Origin: Varroa destructor
Lineage: Eukaryota; Arthropoda; Arachnida; Mesostigmata; Varroidae
Assembly (NCBI RefSeq): GCF_002443255.2
Contig: NW_019211456.1
Coordinates: 558,001 to 622,000 of the forward strand
Direction of reading: 5' to 3'
Length of the DNA: 64,000 nucleotides
Each line of letters begins with the position of its first letter. Position 1 is the stretch's first letter. The notes under the pieces were generated by a model. That model was not told the origin of the DNA, did no database searches, and saw nothing but the letters and a program-made list of their open reading frames with translations. Below, one piece after another: positions 37,856 to 52,300 of the stretch. A program made the translations under genes and the position numbers.

Positions 37856-40800
37856 CATCTACATAAAACACGGTATTCTTTTTCAGGGTTGGATATATAT
37901 TCTCGTTATTTATAAATAGGAACATACGTATATGATTAGTCGGACTATACGGAATATATCATGTCATTTGGTAGAACCCAAACCAGCGACTTCTGTGATA
38001 TTCAAGCAAGGGCTAAGCCGTCTAAGCCGTTAGACCGATAGCTAATGACTTTTGCTTGCTTGTCTGTTCTTCGTATGCGGTCGTGGTTTGTCTGACTACG
38101 TATATTTTCACAATGACAAATTGAGAATTCGGCATCGTTACAGGATTGTCCATGCGCGAGATTGTTAACTCTAATTCAAATAGGCTTCTCTGAATGCGTG
38201 TATGATATGTCCACGTTTGATTCATAAATTTATCTTTATTGGAAATCACCATATTTCACTAATACTTGATGCGGTATGTGTTTTATATTAGAAAATAGAG
38301 CTATTTGTAGCTAATTGTTTATTTATTATAATAAAAAGACAGTATTTCATCGTTTTTGTGTGATCGTTTGAAATGTAGAACTTTATTAAATAATTAATAA
38401 TATTAATGGTAGACTTACTTGTTGTGGTCTTCTTTACACATGTCATCATGTTTGTCAGCATAATCTCAGCAGCGATTCCATTTATTTTCATTTAACCAAC
38501 ACAATAACAATGGGTAAAAGTTGTGTTCTGTTGCTTCCGTTTTTACCGTGTCTGTATCGATTACTCCGCATATGCGCGTATGCGTCTATTGTAGCATTTA
38601 GTTTGTAGTGTAACCTGGGAATTTTATATTTTAAGTCTTGTGTGATTGCGTTCCATTTAAGTACCGCTAGTTTGTGCTAATGTGAGCGATGACTGTCTGA
38701 ACTCTAGAATTTAGCCTGGATGTTTACCCTAGATTCGCCGGACAGTCTGATACCACTATAGTTCAATATTGAGCTTAAGCTTTTTCTTTTATTCGCCAGT
38801 TTATTGCAGTTAGATTATTTTTGGTATTATTGAAAAAAGTAGATGACATTTAAACTAGTAATAATAAAAAAATAAATTATGTTATCCTCATCGGTCCTAT
38901 TCACCTCAGTAAAATACGATTTATTTCATTCAATATTACGGAATGCACACAAATTTCAGCTAGAGCTCTTTATGAACTGCTAGTTTCAACTGAATTACTA
39001 ATTTTAAGTAAGTGTATGTGTAAGAAGTAAGTGTGATCGCGAAGGTTTGGAAATCACTGGTAGCTAGAGTGAAATCATATGCCCGCTTTATCATCATTTA
39101 CGGTACTTAAAAATTATACGAACACCTTTACGGGACTACATAAACTTTCTTTTATCAATGACGTTACGTGCATGTATCCTTGGCATGTTAGATTCTATAT
39201 TTAGTTCGTAATTATCTAAATGTCTTGAAGACGAACAACCTTTTGTCATCTATACCTGTATTCTATATATACTATATATGTGTAGTACACATTTGCTTAG
39301 AATGTTCTATATTCTGTTTTATTATTCGCATCACATTCATTGTGTGTGTATGCTTAGGTTTGCGCGACGAAGTTCTTTATCGAAGTGAATGTTGTTTGTT
39401 GTGTATTTCTATCTTGGTTGTGGACGCTCCTCTTGCTTTCTCAAAGGATATCAACACCCGGTATATGTTAGTGTGAGGTCTGTGTGTTTTACATAAATAA
39501 TAAGTGTTTCATTATCATTGCTACTACTGTAATTATTCCTCCTAGTGTAAACATTGTTGGCGCTACTATCAAGCGTATTTTCTTCGCCGTGACCACTTCG
39601 AGTCATATGTTTCGTTCTTCACTTAGATTCTAGCCGCGATCGCATAAAAATGATGATAAAAACATAGCAAAATCATAATCGAAATTATTACTGTTGCTTT
39701 CGTTATTACTTATTGAAAAAGTCCTGTGTCTTGTATTCTGTTGCTTTTTATCGTTCTGTCAACATGCGCCGAGGTGCGGTGTTGGTGTGGTGTCGCATGC
39801 ACAAATGTACGTTTCCTGTTAATGTATGTTATAGTAATAATGTTTGTATCCCTGGCATCATTACTATTATCATCGTTCTCATTAATATCGTTAGTAATTA
39901 CTTTCAACGAAGATCATATTAGTTACTCTATATACAAGCATACAGGGTGTTGTAACTCATGTCACCTGTCTCCTCTCGCCCTCACTTTGCGCCATTATAC
40001 GTATGGCGGGCATATCTGAGTTCAACAATTCAATGCTAAATTCGAATGTGCGCGCACTGCGGTAATTGCTCGTATTCGTCTCCTTCATTGTCTGGGCAGG
40101 CGATACCATCGTTATTAGTAAGTGACAAGTGACAGCAGCTTACAACATCTTTAATCAACTCAGAAACGCAAGTCACGGTCGAAGATTAATTGCTGGGGCT
40201 GGTATTCTCATCTCGGCCTTCGGTTTTACTGCATTAGCCTTTTTCACACGTTTTGGTTGTATATATAATCGATCTATTTAGCTTTTATGAGAGTGAATGC
40301 ACTTATAAAGTTTATTTCTCTTACGACCTCGTTTCAGTTTGTCTTCATGTGTCCATAATATGCGTCTAGCCGAATGCACGTGTTGTCATGATATGGGTCT
40401 GCAGTTCGTGGCTAACGATCTATATTAAACGTCAGACTTATTCGCACCTTGCAGTGATGCGATCCGAATATAAATAATATATTACAATATGTATATGTAA
40501 TGTACGTATTATGTAAGGAGCGATAATTATGGTCAATTAAAATCACAAGAATCATTGCAGTTTACTGTGCATGCGTACCCTTGGTGAATAGGAATTACAC
40601 ACCGATCTCAAACGTATATCAAGTTTTCTAACGATAATAATTCATTTCTAAATTATATGGATCTGAAATTGTTTGTGTTATTATTCCTACCGGGAATACA
40701 GTATCTGTGAACAACAGTAGTTCAATGTACAGTTGTTGTTCGGGTGACACGAAGAAGTTTCGAGACACAATTGTGATACAATATGCGAAAAAAGGCTCTG

Positions 40801-43800
40801 ATAAAATTTACGTGATATTAATTCAAGAGAATCGCAACAACCAACGTGGTATATACTTGCGGGGATCATCGCAGAGTTCGGGGAAAGTGGTGACCATATA
40901 TCAGACCGTTACTCGTTTAAGAGTAAATTGAGGTTTGGTAATAGCATCAGTAGCCGCTTTTACGTTATTAATTAGATACAATAAGTTTTCAAAGCTTTGT
41001 TGGCTTGTAGCAGCGCTTATTTAAGAAAAGCAATACTATATCACTAATGAGATAAATACGTTCATGAATGGCTGCAGTATAGCCTCAAGCGGTACAAGCA
41101 AATTCATAACATGTCTAGTGTTATGGGTTATTCAATCTCAGGGCAATGACAACCAATAACGTAACGAGATCTAGTAAGAAAGCTCTGAAGGTACGAAGCA
41201 TTACACACTTCAAATAAGATCGATTTATTGAAACGCTTTCCTTTATTGTCACACGAACAATACGATTACGGATCATCAGACTTAATCGGGGATAATAGGC
41301 TATATAAAGGGGAACACATCATTGTGTCATATTGCCAACATTGAACTTGGCAATGAATAAGTGAAGCTGATTTGATTAGCACTCGGAATTTAAACGAGCC
41401 ATAGACCTCTAGATAACATTATAAGAAAAATTTGTTCCGTAATGACTACCATGTTCTCTAGAGGGGTATAGCAATTGGCAAAAAGCATTACGCCAAGTCA
41501 AGTTAATCGTCCGCAAATGGTGCCAGTTAAGATAATATATGAATTATTTAATATGCTTCTGCGATTAGGAATCCATGAACAGTGTGCTTGTATAAGACGT
41601 CGAATGTCGGCACCAGTTCTTAAGGGTGTAAAAATTTTGATACAATAGATTAGTAGGTAAAGGTGATGAGCGTAAGTCGTCATGATAGTGAGCTTCAATA
41701 GCAAACTTCTAGATGCTTGGCTTCGATGATAGCTCTAAGACATGTACTTCATACACACCTATATTATTTCGTGTGACCTAAAACAATGAACGAAGAAGCC
41801 GTGGAAATTCGTGCAGCAGTAATGATATTAACAAGGCACAATTAATCGTTCAAGTAAGCTTACTACTCTGTCATTCATAGACGGCTAAAACTGGTCTAAA
41901 AGTAAACAGTGATATTAATAGTAATCAATAGGCAACAACATGACCCTCAGCATCATCGTCGCCACAGTTATCATCATTAGCGCGCTTATCATTACACTAG
42001 CATTATCATTTGATACGTTTAGTTCACAAACACAAGTTAATTTGCTAAATAACAGCGAAATATATCGCTATAGAAGCATTATCAATGAGTATCTCAATCT
42101 ATTAATGAATACACAAAAAGCACACACGGCAAAAGAAAGTGTTCGTTTTTAACTTCTCTTATAATGGCCACCATTGTGTCGTGCTAGCCAGTACTTCAAT
42201 TTGCTAGACACAGAGTAGAGGGAATGAAGATCAATGAGAATGAGACGTTGCTGGGTGGAATGGCAGAAATGGCACTAAAAGCATTTGGGGAAATTGACTG
42301 GACGCGGTGACTGTGGCCTTAGGAGATGATTTGCATGTTGTTTCTCGCATGCAAAATGTCTGTGGTCATCATTCTCCTTGGAATAGAAACATTCGCGTAT
42401 TGCTGCTTGTTTTTCTACTAACGTCTATGTTTTTCATTTGCATATTGTTGTTATCTGTTTGCGTCGTTTCATGTTACAGTTTAATGCGATGCCCTACTAT
42501 TAAGATGTACGGTTTAGTTTATTCGAACATCACATGTGATCAAGGTCGTGCGTTTCGAACGATACGAGTTTGCTGAAGTAGGCCACAAGCTGACAATCCG
42601 CGAGGTCTGGCAGTCTTAGCTTTTTTTTAATATTAGCTAATGGACAATTGCCATAGTCGATGTCTGATGTGTAAGGCATAGTTGGCAATCGTAAATAACG
42701 GTGCGGGAGATCGTCTGATTAGACACCGAAAATTGTATTCTTATCGCAAATTCAGTCAAGTTTTCTTCAGGAATAGGCAAGAATCAGGAACAACAATAAC
42801 AACAATAGCTCATCAGAGTTGCTTTGTAAATCTTATTATTATAGCGAAGTAGTGATTACATCACTTATAGCGTTTAAACTGGCTGAGATCAAGCTTAGGC
42901 TGAACTTAGCGGTTTTTATTATAAAAACGACACGATAAGCCGCACATTATAAGGGCGTGCTAGGCACTTTACGAATTATCAGTAAGATCTATAAAGATCC
43001 ACTGGTAGAACTGTCCACTAAAAAGCAGCTTTTTCAAATGCAGAGAAATAAGGAAATTGAAAAACTAAATTTAAACTTGGGAGCAAAAAGAGTACGTTGG
43101 GTATACGGGCGACCGCGCGGATGTCACTGGCAGAAGAAATAGAAACGGCGTCAAAATCGGGATTTTGCAACCTTAGGACGTCGCGTTAGTGCAGGAGAAG
43201 TTCGCCTTCCAAAGAACAACCGCTGCTTTTTTATGCGCACAATGGCGCAGATCACCAAATTTCGTAGTTCCTGCTCTTTGTGTAAATTTTCGATGACCTA
43301 TTTCCTTTGTATCTGCTTTGTTTATTTGTTGACTTTCGTCGCTCCACTCTTCGCGCTAATGTTAGTTTGTTCTATAAGAGCTAGAATATCTTGAAGTCGC
43401 TGGCCGCTAAAAGTAATAGAAAGGTTTTGCTTATTTCTCCTTTTAGAGCTAATGCGTTGCTGCTGTTAATTGACTCTCACCGAAAACTACTCAACATGGT
43501 TTTGTAATACATTCTGCGTGTTTGTCTTGTTTTTGCTTTGTTTGATCTCAGTTCCCTTCTTCAAAAATTGGACAAACAGTTTTAAAAATTAAACGCGATC
43601 TCACATTTTCCGTTGCGCTTCACTATCACTGTATTACTGTGTATATCTTCATGTCATTTATTATATATTCTATTTTGTGTAATTATAGCCGGACATTTAA
43701 GGAATAATCTCTCTGGTTTTTATTCCCCTAGGTAGGCTGATACAATAGCATGAGCCTCGTGCTCCGTCCTTTTTGACGGTCTTTGCGTAAGCGGAGCTGC

Positions 43801-44245
43801 GCGATGTAAGTTACGCTTTTTTGCAATTACTGCTATATTCCATGTTGAGTAAACGTCTGCTTGTGTATATGCTTAGTCGTGCATAATACTATTTACATCT
43901 ACGAGTTGTCAATCTTCGCATTATTATTACTATTAACGTGTTTGAATGTTTCGGCCTGTGTACATGTATGCACGCATGTTTGTAGTGTGTTAAATACATA
44001 GCAAGCCGAAATTATTACCGTGAACGAATAGAGACAGCTGATGATATTTTACGAGATCTGACCAAAGGATTTCAGAAATCACGGTTTCCAATCGGGTTCT
44101 TTAATTGGATTTGCATCGATGTTTGTCACTATCCTGGTTTACCGAAGCCGCATGAAATTTCACGAATTAATCGATCAGCCCATCATGTAGCTATAATCAT
44201 TATAGTTTCCTTCATCATACACTTATTATTAAGACTGACCAACGT

Positions 44246-44297
<52 letters not shown>

Positions 44298-46339
44298 TAT
44301 ATGCATATACCTATATATGTATTTTTACTTAATGTCTTGATGGTCTTATCGAGCCTATATCGGTCTGTGCGGTCACCAACACTACTACGGACATTTTGAC
44401 AGTCATTTTGTTTCTGTGATGGTTGATTGATGATGCCACCCGGCGATCAATATCATCATCGAAATTGTTGGTATTAGTACTGTTACTATTGCTAAAATGA
44501 CCGTATGCCGATAGTTCGTGCCACACTGCTTTCCCATCACTTCACAACAACTGAAACGGTTTCTTTTGCCTCAGTCATTATCACTGAATGAGATCTCCGC
44601 CCAAATGAGTAATGTGTAGCAGGCTTTTTGGGTCTTTTCGAGGGTGCTTAGACCTAGCCTGGTTTCTATATTACTTTATTCTAGTCTAGTGTGTGTGTAT
44701 GTGTGCCTGTTTGGTAGTTTTTTTAATTTGTTGTTTGTTTTAGGATGCACACCGTATTTCTCCACCGTTCTCTGTGTGATCTTTTTGTCTTTAATTATAG
44801 TAATCACTCGCTTACGATAATATTCATCTTGTTGTTGCTTCTGCTATAGTTGTACTGCTTTTTAAGCATTATTATTATATTTGCATACCCTTTGCAATGT
44901 GTATGTCATACTATAATGACACTACACTCGCATGCTTGTTTAGTCATCAGGGTAAGCATTGCAGCGTGACTACATTTATTTAAATCATCGTACCATTCAG
45001 CCATATTGTTGTTTTTATCCAGGAATTCTTGTTGTTTTTATATCATATATTATGTATTAACAGAATAAAAGGAAGTATCTTTAATTTTCTGGTACCAGTT
45101 ATCACCGCAATTGGGATCGTATGCGATATATTCACATGATGTTAATTACACCTAGTTACCCAAACCTAACATTATACATCTTGACATTTCCTTCAAACAA
45201 AAGCCTGTTTTAAATTCGGCCATATTTAAGGATCGTTCTGCGCTGGGGCTTGTTCGATAAATAGTATATGTGTCTAAGAGGCTTATCGCTATCCTGCTAC
45301 TGCTGCTACTGCTGTTTATTACTAGCTTTTATTGTTATCAAACTCAGAAAACTGAAAGATCAGCGTTTCATAGTTACTACGAATATTGTTAGTTTTACAC
45401 ATGTCACATTTTTTCGATGATTAGTGCTATTATTGAGGTGGATTTATTTAGGTAACTATTATTATTGTTATTAAATGTCATGATATTAACTGCTCTGAGG
45501 ACAACATTACCTCATCTTCTGTTGCGTTGTGCTATTTCGGCTTCGACTTCGGTATTTGGTATTGTTATTACTTCATTATTAACTCCCTTCTTCACTGCTA
45601 TGTGATTGAAGCTGATACGCCGACTGACTGCGTATTGTGGACCTTCGCAGAAAAACCTATTACAATAAAATATAGCTTTGATAAGTATCAGAGAGATCTA
45701 CGATCTTATCAATATAATCCGCTACTAAAATATTTTTTAGCCGGGAGCTACCTGTGAAAGCCGCATTGCAATTAAATATATCTATGCACGATTATGGTCG
45801 TTGTCGTTTTCAAGGCCTATATGGCAGCCATTGATGACGTCGACCCTGACATCAATGATGATTATTATGACACCGATAAAGCTGTTACACTGAACTGAAG
45901 AAGCTTTAAAATTTGAAAAGTCTTATCTAGTTCGTGCACTCGTCGCAACCTTTACAGTAGTCGTTACTGTTATTGTTCTAAATTACATAGATACCATCAG
46001 ACGCACCTGTCCTGGTAGAAACGATGGACAAACACAGAAACGGTTTGTGAAGTTCTTCATCTCTGCCATACTTCTCTACAATACACGACTTGTTTATGAA
46101 TTGCATCATCTTACACGTCTTCCATATGAATTATTGGTTGTCGTCGCCAGGGCTGTTCGCATGTTTGTTGCAGTAGTTCAACTTAAGTAGCTATTGTTTT
46201 GGTCGACGTTCTGAATGACTTCAGTATTTTCATCATTTTTCTCATTGTTGATGATGTTAGAGAATCGAATAAGTGAAGATAATTCAAGAATTGATCAAGA
46301 GTTGATCCCGAGTTATTGATCGCGTTGGTGGCATCCTCT
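37856..46339. other. Long T-rich stretch between the convergent ADRM1 and ERC-like genes
   Basis: About 8.5 kb with no supported exon, RNA gene or element, apart from a (TA)n tract at 44247-44292. From about 38.5 kb the plus strand is visibly enriched in T and in TG/TTG/ATT steps, so apparent short hydrophobic frames (for example 41940-42152) are compositional. The right end should contain the 3' UTR of the minus-strand gene. Confidence 0.45.
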
Positions 46340-49300
46340 CTAGACAGAGGTCTCTTCTCCCGAGCGACTTTCACTGCTCGATAGCGATGCCCCTTGTGCC
46401 CCGGCGCCCCCTACCAATGATGATGGTGATGACGTTATCGCTCTTGTGATGTGTTCTTGTCGTCGAAGCCAGCCCGTTGGAGATGTTGGACGAGAATAAC
46501 TTTGCCAAAGGGATCCGTGTGCAGTTGTTTCAGCGCCCAGTTGTGATCTGATTTCATTCGCTGGCTGATATTCTTCACTTGACATCTTTTTATCACAGGA
46601 TGAAGGCCAGATCAGACCCGACTGGGGTTGAAATTGATAGTTCTGTAAAGAAGTAATTCAGCGCTTTTTTAAAATGGCCTAGAGCTACATTTGTAAACTT
46701 AAATTGATTGATCGCGAAGCACTATCTTATTTTTGCTCGCAGTTAGACACATGTTACCATTGGAATCATAATATGTCAGTCACGATCGAATGAGTGTAGA
46801 AAGGGTCGAAGTTTTATGCTACCGAATTTTGAGATGCTGGTGAGATACAGCGTGAGTTTCAGACTTAGTAATGGTTTTATTTGTTGTACTTTATATTTTA
46901 AGCAAAATAACCTCCCTTATTATCACGTACAATGGATCTCGCTGTCGTTTTGGCAGAGTATGCAGTACCCGGCTGCTCGTTCGCAGGTTCGGTATTTACT
47001 TGACCAGCTGCGGTTTCCACGTCCCTTAAGGCAGCCTCTTTATCTAGCTTGGCGAGCATTCCGACTCGACGCTCGTTTTCCTGAGCAATTCGCCTGCGCA
47101 ATGCATCACGCTTCTGTCGCAACCCGCTTAGCAGTTGTTTGTCTTCGGCACGTGATGACATCTCGAGTCTTGCTGCCTTCTCGTCGATCTCACTTAAGGC
47201 CGTAGAGAACGCCTCCATTCTATATGGGTTAACCATCAGTTCATTCAGTGGATGTTCTAATAGACATAAAATTGAAGAATTCGCTAGACTGTACATCTCC
47301 ACCAAACGCTTATCATTTTTAGATTAATAATTGAAGTGCATTTACAGAAATACTATTGATATTACTGTTACTCTGCACGAGCTGTTCCGATAACTCACGG
47401 CTAGACGAAAAGCCCTTTAGCAATTAACTCTGTAAATATGGCTTGGAAAATATCATTTATGACTGGCTCTTATTATTATTTTAATTATTAATGTTATTAT
47501 TATTTCTTACTTAGCTTTTGTCAGTACCTGGCTATCTATCTGTCAAAGCAAAGGTGGCTCACTTGAGATCAAAGATGTCTTCAAGATGTTTATTACGCTG
47601 CTCTCGCAATAGCGTTAGAGTTCGCCCAACGGCCCTGATCTGCTTCCGTAGATTCGGGCACTCCATACACTGGAATGTCGGCGACGCCAGGGCCGATTCA
47701 AGCGCGAGGATCTGATACAAAGGATTTGCAGTGTGCTATTGAACAAAGCTTCAACCTAATATGCATCTTTATATATTACTACGTTGATGAGCAGGTAGGC
47801 AGACAAGTGTACGCCGTTATAGTGTTACAGCTACATTACTGCAAAAAAGTGATACATTGCACACTAGAAACACATACTTATACAATATTTGGCTGTCACA
47901 GTCAAATTCGGCACACGTTGAGATCGAATAACTTTTAAACTGGGCGCCACTAGCAGATTAAATTAGGTTAATTAATATTTTACTTTTCTAGAAATTCGTG
48001 AGTAAAGAACGGTTGAATTTACTCCGGAAAAAAATGACACAGAAGGAAGAACCTTCTAACCTCACTTTTAAAAGCTCTACAGCGTTGCAAAAATTCATCA
48101 ATGATTGGGGAAGACGCTAGGCAATGAGGCTTTAAGCGAAAGTGGTGACCAGATGTCGGGATCCGAAGGACAAAATTCATTGCCGCAATCGAGGATGCTT
48201 TTCAAACAGAGGAGCTTGAGGCCTGTGGGCCTTGTTAGACAAAACTGGTATTTCACTTGTAACGTGTGACATACTTAAACTTAAACACTTAAAATGTAGA
48301 CACTGAATAAAAATTGGAGCCCCTGTGCATTAATTCTTAAGCCAGTCTGAAATGCGAATGACATAATTCACGTGTGATCTGCAAAACTCTTATCCGCAGA
48401 AAACCTGCCTGGAGCGTAGGGTCGCCATAAATGAAGCATAGTTCAACCTCTAGCGTCAGCCAGGGGAACCAGGTCGTGGCGTGGCCCTGAAGGGAACTCG
48501 AGTTCGGTGGCGGTGTCAAGTCGATTCGGATGTAAAATGGTGATATTTGCAGTGGTTCTATGAAATTATAGGCGGAAATAAACAATGAGTGTACACCAGC
48601 TGTCTCCAGTTCCTCGAGGGGCTTATGGACCGTTAACACGGCAATTGAAGGTGCGTGGTTTGGCTACCTCATAACAACGCCAGATTCTATTGCTATACGT
48701 CAACTACTTCCTAAATTTAGCAAAAAAGGATCCAACGTTTGCTTCAAACTGTCCATTCTCTCGATTTAAATCTATGTGATTACGGCGCTTTCTATATCCC
48801 GAAGAGGATCACTGATGGGCAAGCATTTACTATATTAAACATGAAAACGAGAATGGAAGATATATAGCTGTCCAGAGATTCTTAGAGCAGCCCCAACACA
48901 TTGAAAAATCATTCTAGCCTAACTAATTCATCGAGTTGGGTCCGCAGGATTCACTTGCAGTATCCTAATAACTGATGTCAGTCCAAGTAAACTAAAGCTA
49001 CATGTTGTTTAATGGCTATGTCAAGTATTATACAATTAATATTATTATTATTATTATGTATGCTAATAATTACCTTGCTGTTTGCCATAGTAAGAGCTTC
49101 CTCTTTGAGGCGGACCTGCAGCTCTGCTTGAACGGTTAGCGCGATACTTTCTTTAAGAGCTTCTTCTAAAAGTTCCAACCGATTGATTTCTTGGTTTGCT
49201 ACACCGTTATTGTCATGATCACGATTACTGGGGTTGACATTGTTTCTGTTGCTGTTGTTGTTGTTTAGGTCACCACGCACACAGTCGCCGCTGCCCACGT

Positions 49301-52300
49301 CGCACACAGCAAATTCGCTGATATAATCCTTCACCGTTATGCAATAATCGCATTGCGATCGTTGTTCAAGAATATAAAGTTGTTCATCAGGAAGACATGC
49401 GATAACAAACCAAAAAGAATAGGTGGCGACGAAGGAATCAAAAAATCATTAACCATTACTTAAAACTTGTCATCAACTTTGTTTACTTGTCGTCTCTTCT
49501 TGTTTGTTACTCGCAAGCAGGTGTTACTGTCTCGGTCATATTATAACCTAGCTATTATTTTTTGTTGTATCATTATCATAATTATTTTTATTTACTTATA
49601 CGTATATACACCGACAAGGTACTCAAAGACGACTCCATGGCATTACTATGATGTCTGTTAAAATGACTTCTGTTTTACTCGGCGTTTGTCTGGTGTGTGT
49701 GTGTTTGTATATTGTTCCATTTCCGTTTAGCCGTACACACATACACATATATATATATATATGGCTAAGCAAGCAAGACTTGTTCTGTCATGTGTTGACT
49801 TCTGTAGGTTACTGTAGGTTATCTTATTATGTATAAAGGCGTGTTCCTTTGTATGTGCGCTGTTTTAGAATTAACAAGGAGAGTTAGAGAATATGCACGA
49901 CCAAAGTTTATTATATCTGTATAATATACTATAGAGATATATTCGTTCATACAAGCTATAGGCCAAACAGAGGCTACCACAGGGAGACGCCTATATATAT
50001 ATATATATATATATAGACAAGGAGGAGGAGAAAGGGAGGGTTATGCTTGCTTCGGTCGTTTTCTAGATGCGCATCATCTCATCATCACGATAGTTATGAT
50101 CATCATCATTTTAACCGCTACACACGGGTATGCCTGTCCGTAGTATTGTTGTATGATGTGCCTAAAAATTACTCCAGTTGTCTGGTCAATAATTGTAATT
50201 CGTCCTCCCATGGATAATCTATTCTGTTTTCCTTTCGTTTTCAATAAGGACATTTTTATTATTGATCATTCATTGCCATTGGAAGTAATAGCTATATTTA
50301 TATGGGATGTTTTCCAAATCAAATAATACTGGAGATATAAGCTAAGACGCAGGCGTTATTTCAAGAGACGAATAGTGTTGTCCTCGTTGGGGCATCCTGA
50401 CGTATCTTAATTTCCTGTAAACTGTTTTTATTAGCATTCATCCTCGCAGCGTGGATACCTTTCGCCTGCATGTGACATGTGCGTGTGTCCTTATTGTCGA
50501 AGGCTCATACAACAGACATCCTACATTCAAGTGGAGAATCCGTCATGTCGTCTTTAACAGAATTGTTTTAAACGGTTGTGAGCAGTTTTAGCGGTAGCCA
50601 TAGCGCCATTCCGTAAGAAGCAATAATTCTTAACGGCAGTACCAGACGTAACACTCGAAATGTAATTTCGTCATATCATACCATTAGACATAATCATAGC
50701 ATCTTTTCCGGGTAGCTATTGGAACCATCATTGGTACGTTGTTATTATGCGAGCAAAAATGCGCCAACTACTACTAGTACCACTTCGACTGCTACATATT
50801 ACTGAATTGTTCGGTGGCAGTAGTAGCAAATAAAACTCCTTTTCTTCATTGTCTTTGAAGAACTATTTTTGTTCTGTAAGGGTTGTTTTTGCTTCTAATA
50901 TTGATGTTATTGTTGTTGCCGCTGTTGTTTAATTTGGCTTCATTTCACTTATCATCGGAGCAGTGTACGCCCATGTTATGTATGCATGTTGAATAATGCG
51001 ATATCTACATCTTAATTACGCTATACTGGACTATATGTTGTAACGGGGCTAGCGTACGGACGGGGTCTTGCGTCTCGTATCTGGGGGAGGGATGCGAGAT
51101 ACTGGACCCTAGCCAGTCTGTCGCCTCGTGACGTTATTTGTGCGACACGCAATCGAGGATCTTTCTGTTCAACCTTCTTGCCTATTTTATGATATTATGT
51201 ATTAACATCTTCTTTGCCTTTAATGGGCAAACAATTGAACTGAATTTTAATACTCAGGGATGCAACATGTCGACACATTGGAAGCATTTTCGAAGTCACA
51301 AGGTCACTCGTCTCGTCTCATACTTTTGTATAACCTAGAAAAACCGAGCTTGACGTTAAACTCGGATATAATTACTAGAAGCCTCCCATTGTCGTCACCA
51401 TCATAATTATCGTATTAAGCAATCTTTTAGTATTAACTTTATAGTTATTAATAGTTCATAAGAGACAATTATTAATCTCCATTTGATATGGGCTATATTT
51501 GATTTTATAAAGGCATTCATCGAAATCCCTATTAGTCATGAACCGGAACCAGTTACCGACATTTCAAAGAACAATACATACTCTTTCCAGCTGAATCGCT
51601 TGTGTATGGGCTATTTAACAAGGGTAAAGTAATTTATGCCATATTAAGCGCATTCATCTTACAAGCCTCTTTCATCAGTTCTGGGGGGAAAACGGTTTAC
51701 ACTCAAGCCTCGCATACCGATGCAGCGTGATATATATTTCGATGGAACATTTTGATGAAGATTCAATTTTTCGTTTGCACTGTTATAGTACGTCTATATG
51801 TATCATACTTCACGTCGGAACCAAGATTTTTCCCATTTACGAGATTTGGTTCTTTAGTATTTTAATACATACAGATCAACAATTTGACATTCAAGGTGGT
51901 ACTTGCCATAATAACGACAAGGTTATTCTTTGTGGAACGTCAAATACGACAACCCCATGTAAAACCGTCACTTCGAGAGGCTCATTTTCGAGCCTCTGAA
52001 CAGGTTTAGTGTTTTGGTGTGTGCATCGCAAATTAAAAGTCGCCTTTGTTCAGGTTCCGACATTCCTGGTTCTTAGGTCTGCTGTTGGCAAGCAGCAATC
52101 AGATGGGGTACAATTACCCCTTCCCATAATATTTGCATCATTTTCACTATGGCCGAGTGGACAGAATCTGGTCTTAAATTGAGAAGTCGATCGACAATGA
52201 GCCTGCAACATGCAAAATGATCCACCGCTAGATCAACACACTTGCTCTATGGTGTATACCTTTCATGCGCCTGATCGCGTTTTTATATGGTCGAATGGTA

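Noticed and set aside
41940..42152. Short hydrophobic plus-strand frame resembling a membrane peptide
   Set aside because: It lies in the T-rich skewed domain, where ATT/ATC/TTA codons give hydrophobic residues by composition.
46816..47205. 130-codon plus-strand frame
   Set aside because: It is the opposite strand of the ERC-like exon 47219-47000. The minus translation has the family match.
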